Virus record (IMG/VR): IMGVR_UViG_3300009504_000033
Span: 1-25,851 of that record
Length of the DNA: 25,851 nt
From: a virus
Direction: 5' to 3' (one strand)
Shown: positions 19,317 to 25,851 of the stretch, one piece after another
Position numbering within the stretch: the first letter of the stretch is position 1
Layout of the letters: each line of letters starts with the position of its first letter
Notes under the pieces: generated by a model
What the model saw: only the letters and a program-made list of their open reading frames with translations
Told to the model about the DNA's origin: nothing
The model's database searches: none
Translations under genes and position numbers: made by a program

Positions 19317-21470
19317 ATGGCCAAGGCGAGCATCGCCCAACGCTCCTTTAACGCAGGAGAACTGTCACCTCAGCTTAAGGGTCGAACAGACCTTGAAAAG
19401 TACGGCAATGGTTGCGACGAAATGGTCAACTTCTTGCCGCAAATTCATGGGCCTGCTCGCAAAAGATCTGGCACGCGATTTGTGGAAGAGGTCAAAGACT
19501 CGTCCAAAGTGCACCGTCTTATTCCTTTTGAGTTCAGCACTGAGCAAGCGTACATCCTAGAATTTGGAGACGAGACCTTGCGTTTCTACGCAAACGGTGG
19601 CATTGTCTTGTCTGGTGAAACCATTTACGAAATTTCTACCCCGTATTCCTCGGATGACCTAGCGGCTTTGGATTTTGCACAATCCGCAGACGTGGTCTAC
19701 ATTGCTCACCCAGATTACCCGGCTTACAAACTTTCCCGATTTGGTCCAACCAATTGGACACTGACCGCTGTCAACTTTGACTGGCCACCGTTTAACGACG
19801 AAAACGTCGATCCGTTGACTTTGACACCTTCTGCGGTCACCGGCAATATTACGGTGACCGCATCGGCCAATTTGTTTGTCGCGGCTGATGTCGGCTCCTA
19901 TTTCAAAATTGAAGAGGTGCTGGCGTCCAAGCACGACAAGTGGGAACCCGGCAAGTCGGTCAGCTCGGGCAACACCCGCTGGTACGAGGGCAACTTGTAC
20001 GAAGCTACGACGACAGGCACTACAGGTGGTCGCCCACCGATTCACACAGAAGGCACCGAGTCTGACGGCACAGTTAGCTGGGCGTTTTTGCACGACGGTG
20101 CTGGGTATTTTGAAATCACGGCCTTTACAAACGCAACAACTGTCAACGCCACAGTGGTTAAACGTCTGCCGTCCACCACCGCATCCAAAAAGTGGTCTGA
20201 AGGTGCGTGGTCTGACCGTCGAGGCTACCCTGGCGCGGTCACGTTTTACGAAGATCGTCTGTGGTTTGCCGGGTCAAAGTCCCGTCCCCAAACTTTGTGG
20301 GCATCGACCACCGGTGATTACGAGAACCACCAGTACGGCACCAATGACGACGATGCGCTGAACTACACCATCAACACGCAGGACATGAACACCATCCTGT
20401 GGCTCAGCCCCGGCAAGGTGTTGGCGGTGGGCACAGCCAACGGTGAATTTACTTTGAGTGCCACTCAGATCAGTGACCCTGTAACCCCCACCAATGTGCG
20501 GATTGTGCCGCAAACGACCTTTGGTAGCTCAGAGAACGTGCGTCCGCTGCGCATTGGCAACGTGATCATCTTCTTGCAGCGCTCCGAGCGCAAAATGCGC
20601 GAATACGTGTATGAGTTCCAAAGTGACTCCTACGTGGCCGTTAACTTGAATGTTTTGGCTGAACACATCACCGGCAGCGGTGTTGTTGACATGACCTATC
20701 AGCAAGAGCCTTACCAAATTGTGTGGTCTGCTTGCGCGTGCGGCACTTTAATTGGTTTGACTTACGAGCGTGAAGAAGACGTTGTTGGATGGCACCGTCA
20801 CACCGTTGGCGGGTTTGTTGAGTCTGTTGCCAGCATTCCCCACTGGGACGGTGACCAAGACGTGCTGTTTATGATCATACGCCGCACCATTGACGGGGTC
20901 ACCAAGCGCTATGTCGAATACATGGAAAAGTATTACGATAACGACGAATCGTTTTACGTTGACAGCGGTCTGACATACACCGGCACTCCTGTAAGCAGTC
21001 TGTCAGGGTTGACTCACCTTGAGGGCGAAGAGGTTGCGGTGCTGATTGACGGCGCGGTGCACCCCAACGTCACAGTGGCGTCGGGCGGCGTCACACTGCA
21101 ATACGCTGGGTCAACCATCAGCGTTGGTTTGCCATTCACTGCCCGACTGCGCACAATGCCGCTTGAGGCTGGTGCAGCAGACGGCGTGGCCATGGGTAAG
21201 ACCATGCGCATCAACAACATCGTCATGCGCTTCGATCGCACTGGTCCGGGTGTGTTCTACGGACCTGACGCCTCACGCCTTGACGAGCTGCACCCTCGCC
21301 GCACGACTGATTTGATGGACAGCCCAATCGCGCTGTTTACTGGCAACACCCCGGCGTTGCCGTGGCCAGGTGAGTATCAGCAGTCTCCGCAGCTGATTGT
21401 GGAACATCGTTTACCGACTGCGTGTACACTTGTGGCATTGATGCCTCAACTGCACACTTATGATCGTTAG
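19317..21470 (+). CDS. Tail tubular protein B-like tail nozzle
   Basis: The 717-residue protein begins MAKASIAQRSFNAGELSPQL-type and continues with GRTDLEKYGNGCDEMVNFLP and GPARKRSGTRFVEEV. This is the strongly conserved N-terminus of podophage nozzle proteins. A long beta-rich body contains DRLWFAGSKSRPQTLWASTT and later LPWPGEYQQSPQLIVEHRLP near the C-terminus. It should form the hexameric tail tube through which DNA leaves. It starts one base after the adaptor stop and overlaps the next gene by 11 bases. Confidence 0.9.
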   Translation: MAKASIAQRSFNAGELSPQLKGRTDLEKYGNGCDEMVNFLPQIHGPARKRSGTRFVEEVKDSSKVHRLIPFEFSTEQAYILEFGDETLRFYANGGIVLSGETIYEISTPYSSDDLAALDFAQSADVVYIAHPDYPAYKLSRFGPTNWTLTAVNFDWPPFNDENVDPLTLTPSAVTGNITVTASANLFVAADVGSYFKIEEVLASKHDKWEPGKSVSSGNTRWYEGNLYEATTTGTTGGRPPIHTEGTESDGTVSWAFLHDGAGYFEITAFTNATTVNATVVKRLPSTTASKKWSEGAWSDRRGYPGAVTFYEDRLWFAGSKSRPQTLWASTTGDYENHQYGTNDDDALNYTINTQDMNTILWLSPGKVLAVGTANGEFTLSATQISDPVTPTNVRIVPQTTFGSSENVRPLRIGNVIIFLQRSERKMREYVYEFQSDSYVAVNLNVLAEHITGSGVVDMTYQQEPYQIVWSACACGTLIGLTYEREEDVVGWHRHTVGGFVESVASIPHWDGDQDVLFMIIRRTIDGVTKRYVEYMEKYYDNDESFYVDSGLTYTGTPVSSLSGLTHLEGEEVAVLIDGAVHPNVTVASGGVTLQYAGSTISVGLPFTARLRTMPLEAGAADGVAMGKTMRINNIVMRFDRTGPGVFYGPDASRLDELHPRRTTDLMDSPIALFTGNTPALPWPGEYQQSPQLIVEHRLPTACTLVALMPQLHTYDR

Positions 21471-21888
21471 ACGCTGGACTCTCGGTGACACAGACAAGAT
21501 CAATCTGCAATCTGCTCAAGAGTACATGAGCAACTGGTCAATGATGACGGCCGACTTGACTGACTTGTCAGAAGCCGGGCTGGCTTGGACCGCTGAGCAC
21601 GATGGGCAGGTTTTGGCTATTGCAGGATTGGCCCCACAGTGGGAGAATCGGGCATGTGCATGGGCACTTATTTCTGACGCAGCCGGTGACCACTTTTTGA
21701 CGATCCATAAAGCGGTTAAACGGTTTTTGACAATGTCAGAGTACCGCAGAATCGAAGCAACCGTTGACGTTGGGTTTACCGAAGGTGAACGGTGGATGAA
21801 TTTGCTGGGTTTTGAATACGAGGGGTTGATGCGTGCGTATCGACCAGATGGGCAAGATATGTTGATGTTTGCGAGGGTAGTCAAATGA
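21460..21888 (+). CDS. GNAT-fold-like internal virion protein (T7 gp13 position)
   Basis: The 142-residue protein begins MIVRRWTLGDTDKINL. It has LAIAGLAPQWENRACAWALI, a helical FLTIHKAVKRFL, EYRRIEATVD and GERWMNLLGFEYEGLMRAY. The last block resembles GNAT motif B. The R/Q-x-x-G-x-G/A loop that binds acetyl-CoA is not seen, so catalysis is doubtful. T7 gp13, which occupies the same place after the nozzle gene, is also GNAT-like, so an ejection or assembly role is the better guess. The gene overlaps the nozzle gene by 11 bases and the next gene by ATGA. Confidence 0.7.
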   Translation: MIVRRWTLGDTDKINLQSAQEYMSNWSMMTADLTDLSEAGLAWTAEHDGQVLAIAGLAPQWENRACAWALISDAAGDHFLTIHKAVKRFLTMSEYRRIEATVDVGFTEGERWMNLLGFEYEGLMRAYRPDGQDMLMFARVVK

Positions 21889-22277
21889 GCGGAATGGAAA
21901 TTCTGATGCTAGGCGGCACTGCACTTTCGGCGATGGGGTCCATTCGTCAGGGTCAAGCAGCCGAAATGTCTGCCAACTTCAACGCTGAAAGCGCTCGCAT
22001 GCAGGGCGAGGCTAAAGAAGCCGTGCAACGGCGCGACTCGCAGCGAGTGTTTGGTCAGACGCGAGCGGCTATAGGCAAGTCGGGTATTACGACCGCAGGC
22101 ACACCTATGACAGTGATTGCCGAATCAGCGGCCAACGCAGAAATTGACGCACTGAACACACAATTTGGCAGCTTGCGCGAAGAGGCTTTGTACCGAGCGC
22201 GCGGCAAATACGATAAACAAGCAGCTTACATGCAGGCAGGCGCAACGCTGCTTGGCGGCGCAAGCAAAATCGCATAA
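21885..22277 (+). CDS. Internal virion protein (T7 gp14 position)
   Basis: The 130-residue protein starts with a short hydrophobic segment (MEILMLGGTALSAMGSI). Long Ala/Gln/Glu/Arg-rich helices follow (EMSANFNAESARMQGEAKEA), with a central GKSGITTAGTPMTVIAESAA and a final GATLLGGASKIA. Short tail-channel or ejection proteins of podophages have this form: a hydrophobic N-terminus plus helical arms. It is coupled to the preceding gene by ATGA and precedes two large ejection-type genes. Confidence 0.72.
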   Translation: MSGMEILMLGGTALSAMGSIRQGQAAEMSANFNAESARMQGEAKEAVQRRDSQRVFGQTRAAIGKSGITTAGTPMTVIAESAANAEIDALNTQFGSLREEALYRARGKYDKQAAYMQAGATLLGGASKIA

Positions 22278-22285
22278 GGATCATC

Positions 22286-24172
22286 ATGGCGCAGTTTCCT
22301 ATTTATCGGCAGCAAACAATTGCACAAGCCCCTCGAGCGTCTGCCGCTGAGTTTGGTGGCCAAGTTGGTCAAGCGATGACGCAGGTTGGCAACACCTTGA
22401 CGGAGATTGGTGTCAACATGAAGCGCCGCGAGGACACGATTGATCGCACAATGAAGGCGCGGGATTTTGATGCGTTTGCTCAAGAAGCATCGCGTAGCAT
22501 GGAGCCGCAGGACTTTGCCCGTCAAGAAACCTATGATACCTATGTCCAAGGTTTGCGTGCTAAATCGGACGAGTTGTTGGCCAGTCACAAAGGCACTTCA
22601 GCCAGCCGCGCTGAGTTTAAGAATCAACTGATGAATCAAATTTATCAGTACGAAAAGGGTGCTCGTGAAACTCAAGTTAAGGCGCAGCAGACTATTATCG
22701 GTAACGTCATCGAAGAGCGCACCAATCAATTGTCCGTAGACGCTGGGTTTGCCCCAGATCAACTAGAGTTTGCGTTTGAAGAGCTTGACGTTCAGATCGA
22801 TCAGTTTCGTGACGCCATGAATCCTGCTGTGCTGGAAAAGTACAAAAATGCAGGCCGTAGCGCTATTGCTGCCGCATCGATCGAACAGCTGATCGCACGG
22901 GGTCAGGTTGATGCTGCTGAAACCGTGCTCAAAAATCCTAACGTCAATAAGTTTCTCAATCCTGACGCCACCCGTCGATTTACCATAAACATTGGTGCTG
23001 AAAAAGGCAAACGCGAAACTGAAAACTTGAAACGCGAATCCAATGTGCAAGCATGGTCTAGCATCACTGGTATTCCCGTAGGAAATATGACGCCTCAGCA
23101 ACTTATGATTGCTGGAAACGCTTCGACGGCCACCATGCAGATGGCTGAAAAGCTCGTACTTACCGAGATGTTACAAGGCGCGCCTGCAACACCTCAGCAG
23201 CGCGCAACTATTTTGGGCTTGGACAAAACAGGTCGTCAAACAGAAACACAGTCGTTGATTGCTGACTTGCCAGCATTCGAGTCTGGTCGCATGAGTCCTG
23301 ATGAGCAATCGGCATTTATGATTCAGGCAGAAAGACTTTTTCCAACGCAGTATCGGTTGGATGAAACCAGTGGCACCCAACAACCAATTCCCGGCAGCGG
23401 TGGTATTGCCCGTCTGAACCAAGTGCTTGGCCGTCGAGTTGTCATGCCCAGCAGCTCACAACGCACGCCAACGTCCACACCTGGCAGTACGCCAGTCGGT
23501 GCAGGTCAGAACATGGGTCAAGACACTGACAACTCGTTTGTTGACGCACAAGGTCGCACAGATTTCAGAGCATTGCCCCCAGACCCTGTTGAGCCAAGCC
23601 TTATGCGTGACGATGGCGGCACACCGGACGAAGAGCAAGCTTTTAAGTCAATCAATCAAGGCGGTGGCTTGTTCAACATGGCTGAAAGAATAGCTGGCCC
23701 TGTTGCTGGCTTCGGTCGTGCTGTTGGTGGTGGGCCATTGGACATTGGCATGGGTCAGCAAGAGGTTGCTGCTGCAAGAAACGCAGAATTGATTCAACGC
23801 CGACTGGTTACAGCATTGCAGCAAAACCCACGATACGCCGAGGGTGAGCGCGAGGATATTGCGAAGAGCGTTTCTATCGAGCCATCCGTAATGAGCAACC
23901 CGACTGCGTATCGCACACGCCTGATTGAGATCGGCAAATACTTTCAAGACGAAATCAAATACAACGTCTCTGTTTTGGCAAAACCCGCATCTGAGACAAC
24001 CGTTCAAATGCGACAACAGGCTACACAAGCTATATCGGTGATGCAAAAAGTGTATCAAAGCTTGGGCTTGCCCCCGACAGTCAAGACGCCCGAGGAAGCC
24101 CTTAAAATGCAGCCACGCCCCCGTCAAATCTTGACCCCGGACGGCCGACTGTTTGACGTACCCCAGGAGTAA
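22286..24172 (+). CDS. Large internal virion/ejection protein (T7 gp15 position)
   Basis: The 628-residue, Gln/Ala-rich and largely helical protein begins MAQFPIYRQQTIAQAPRASA. It has a long alpha-helical region to about residue 330, a Ser/Thr/Pro-rich linker (about 390-420; SSSQRTPTSTPGSTP) and a Gly-rich middle (about 455-490). A helical C-terminal part ends RQILTPDGRLFDVPQE. No enzymatic motif is seen. By order and composition it is a core/ejection protein released into the cell envelope on infection. The family relation to T7 gp15 cannot be shown from sequence alone. AGGA lies just before the ATG. Confidence 0.72.
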   Translation: MAQFPIYRQQTIAQAPRASAAEFGGQVGQAMTQVGNTLTEIGVNMKRREDTIDRTMKARDFDAFAQEASRSMEPQDFARQETYDTYVQGLRAKSDELLASHKGTSASRAEFKNQLMNQIYQYEKGARETQVKAQQTIIGNVIEERTNQLSVDAGFAPDQLEFAFEELDVQIDQFRDAMNPAVLEKYKNAGRSAIAAASIEQLIARGQVDAAETVLKNPNVNKFLNPDATRRFTINIGAEKGKRETENLKRESNVQAWSSITGIPVGNMTPQQLMIAGNASTATMQMAEKLVLTEMLQGAPATPQQRATILGLDKTGRQTETQSLIADLPAFESGRMSPDEQSAFMIQAERLFPTQYRLDETSGTQQPIPGSGGIARLNQVLGRRVVMPSSSQRTPTSTPGSTPVGAGQNMGQDTDNSFVDAQGRTDFRALPPDPVEPSLMRDDGGTPDEEQAFKSINQGGGLFNMAERIAGPVAGFGRAVGGGPLDIGMGQQEVAAARNAELIQRRLVTALQQNPRYAEGEREDIAKSVSIEPSVMSNPTAYRTRLIEIGKYFQDEIKYNVSVLAKPASETTVQMRQQATQAISVMQKVYQSLGLPPTVKTPEEALKMQPRPRQILTPDGRLFDVPQE

Positions 24173-24175
24173 TAA

Positions 24176-25851
24176 ATGAGCGATCCGTTTGAGGCAGCAG
24201 GGTTTACCCCATCGACATCGCCAGAGGGTCAGCCTGCCGCAAACGACCCATTTGCCAGTGCCGGGTTTACACCCAGCGGTCAAATCAGCGGTGGTCAAGC
24301 GTTTGGCGCGGCGCGCGAAGGTCTTGCTTACGGCACCGTCAAAACGAGTGGAAGTTTGGCCGGTGCAGCGCTTGGTGCTAAAGGCGGTATGGCGCTGGGT
24401 GCTTTAACTGGTCCAGCTGCGCCTGTGATGATGCCACTGCTTGGTTTAGCAGGCGGGTTGGGTGGGGCGTATTTTGGCGCAGAAGGTCCGGGTGAAATGG
24501 CCGCTGAAGGACTGGGTCTGCGCAGTCCTGATCAAATGCTGCCTGTTGAGCGCCCCTATGGTTACTTTGGTGAGTCTATTGCAGGGTCTGCCACGGTCGT
24601 TGGCTCGGTTTACTCTTTGTCGCGCACCGGCATTCGCTTTATGGACGAGGGTGTTGGCAAGTTTGCAAACCAAGTGTTGGACTTTGCATTACGTCGCCCA
24701 AAAACGTTTGTGGCTACCGAACTGGGTTCTGCCGTTACTGCAGCAACTGGCGCAGCTGCTGCCGAAGCGCTGTTACCCGGTGAAACAGGTTTTCGCCTCG
24801 GTGCCGAAATGGCCGGTGGTGTGTTTGGCCCTCGCATCATTGAAGCTGTAGCGACCCGCACTTACACCGAAATGCGCCGACTGGTTGAAGGGTTTACCCA
24901 GACTGGTGCCGAGTCGGGTGCTGTTCGCATGATCCAAGAGGTGTTTGAGCGAACCGGTGGTGACATATCTGCCGTTGCTCGTGCATACCGTGAGGCCGGG
25001 ATTATTCCAACAGGCGATCTGACACCTGCTCAAAAAACAGGCAGTCCTGAGCTTGCTGCGATTGAAGAATACTCAGCGTCACTCAACAAAGAATTTGGTC
25101 GCAAGATCGATAAACGATTTGCAGACGCATTGGATGTTGTGCGAGGCAACATTGCACAACTAAGTGCGACTGGCGATCCCAACGACTTGGCAATGGCCAT
25201 GAAGATGCAAAAAGACTTTTTTGAAGGTCTGATGCATGCGCGTGCCCAAGAGTCTGCAGTGTACGCCCAGCAACAAGCTGCTCGCATCTCGACGCAGGGT
25301 CGCGAAGGCATTGCAACAGAGTCAACCAAAATCAACCAGATCGTGCAAGACGGCATCAAGCTCAGTCGTGCACATGAAGACGCATTGTGGAAATCGTGGT
25401 TGTCTATCGATGGTCAGCAGCCGACAACGGCCAAAAACCTGACAGACAGTTTCCGTCACCACCAAGAAAAGCTCGACACTTGGTCCAACCAGCTGCCCAA
25501 CGAAGTGCGTCAGTTCCTCAAAAACCTTGAGGGGCCTCCCACGCAGTCGCTGCAGCTTGACGAGCGCACAGGTCTGATGACTCTGCGTGACGCACCTGGT
25601 GAGAGTCAAGCAAGTACGGCGCAGCAGATGTGGAACCAGCGCAGCCAAATTTTGAGCGAGATGCGCAAAGCTCAAAGCGGCGTGCCACCTGATCACAACA
25701 AGGCCCGTATCTTGAACGACTTGGCCGAGGCCATCACTCGAGACTTGGAAGGTGCGATGACCGCAGACGGTCGCGCTGCCTATGACAACGCTCGTGCGTT
25801 TACCAAAGAGTTTTACGACACCTATCAGCGCAGCTTCGTGGGGCGCACCCA
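24176..25851 (+). CDS. Very large internal virion/ejection protein, partial (T7 gp16 position)
   Basis: The frame is open to the window edge, with 558 codons visible. It starts two codons after a TAATAA double stop, with GGAG before the ATG. The N-terminus has two copies of DPFxxAGFTPS (residues 3-13 and 24-34). A Gly/Ala-rich hydrophobic region follows (about 55-105), able to form amphipathic or membrane-inserting segments, and then long charged helices (about 260-555). No lysozyme or transglycosylase motif is visible in this part; it could lie in the missing C-terminus. The position and makeup fit the largest DNA-ejection protein of podophages. Confidence 0.72.
   Translation, partial: MSDPFEAAGFTPSTSPEGQPAANDPFASAGFTPSGQISGGQAFGAAREGLAYGTVKTSGSLAGAALGAKGGMALGALTGPAAPVMMPLLGLAGGLGGAYFGAEGPGEMAAEGLGLRSPDQMLPVERPYGYFGESIAGSATVVGSVYSLSRTGIRFMDEGVGKFANQVLDFALRRPKTFVATELGSAVTAATGAAAAEALLPGETGFRLGAEMAGGVFGPRIIEAVATRTYTEMRRLVEGFTQTGAESGAVRMIQEVFERTGGDISAVARAYREAGIIPTGDLTPAQKTGSPELAAIEEYSASLNKEFGRKIDKRFADALDVVRGNIAQLSATGDPNDLAMAMKMQKDFFEGLMHARAQESAVYAQQQAARISTQGREGIATESTKINQIVQDGIKLSRAHEDALWKSWLSIDGQQPTTAKNLTDSFRHHQEKLDTWSNQLPNEVRQFLKNLEGPPTQSLQLDERTGLMTLRDAPGESQASTAQQMWNQRSQILSEMRKAQSGVPPDHNKARILNDLAEAITRDLEGAMTADGRAAYDNARAFTKEFYDTYQRSFVGRT

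Overview
The window is part of the genome of a tailed, short-tailed (podovirus-type) bacteriophage. The left end and the right end both cut through genes. The evidence is an uninterrupted virion morphogenesis block on the + strand: terminase, T7-type head-tail connector, scaffold, capsid, tail tube/nozzle and ejection proteins. A separate phage replication block lies to its left. The moderately GC-rich sequence, the AGGAG-type ribosome sites and the sigma70-like promoters fit a proteobacterial host, perhaps a freshwater betaproteobacterium; the host is inference only. No integrase, tRNA, CRISPR array, lysis gene or phage RNA polymerase is visible, so the lifestyle cannot be decided.

Layout. 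(1) Positions 1-4343, - strand: a leftward replication operon. In transcription order it holds a ribbon-helix-helix protein, a Pro/Ala-linker protein, a DUF2800 Cas4/RecB-like nuclease, an Enc34-type (DUF2815) ssDNA-binding protein and a family-B DNA polymerase that runs off the left edge. (2) Positions 4344-4521: a divergent control region with a good leftward promoter, a perfect inverted repeat across it, and a hairpin. (3) Positions 4522-6996, + strand: a primase-polymerase/DUF3987 helicase fusion, ending at a bidirectional terminator. (4) Positions 7144-10145, - strand: an eight-gene accessory operon of mostly unknown, tightly coupled genes. It includes a GP88-like cysteine-rich protein, a DUF6927-like protein, a 49-residue membrane protein, and a terminator-separated HTH/AT-hook regulator as the last gene. 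(5) Positions 10146-10977: about 830 bases with no credible gene, packed with two families of short repeats. One is eight copies of the near-palindrome CCCAWTGGG; the other is four copies of GGTGGCCATTGGTGC. The stretch also holds inverted repeats, a terminator and outward-facing promoter-like elements. (6) Positions 10978-25851, + strand: the late structural operon.

How it works together. The leftward operon and the primase gene supply replication: priming and helicase, ssDNA coating, nuclease and polymerase. The late operon packages DNA (TerS/TerL), builds the head (connector, scaffold, capsid) and builds the tail and ejection apparatus. The T7-like virion is paired with a replication set unlike that of T7 (family-B polymerase and PrimPol). 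The most unusual part is the repeat-rich control region together with the oppositely transcribed accessory operon. The CCCAWTGGG element sits immediately upstream of a -10-like box facing each of the two flanking operons, suggesting one regulator (or an origin-binding protein) that acts on both.
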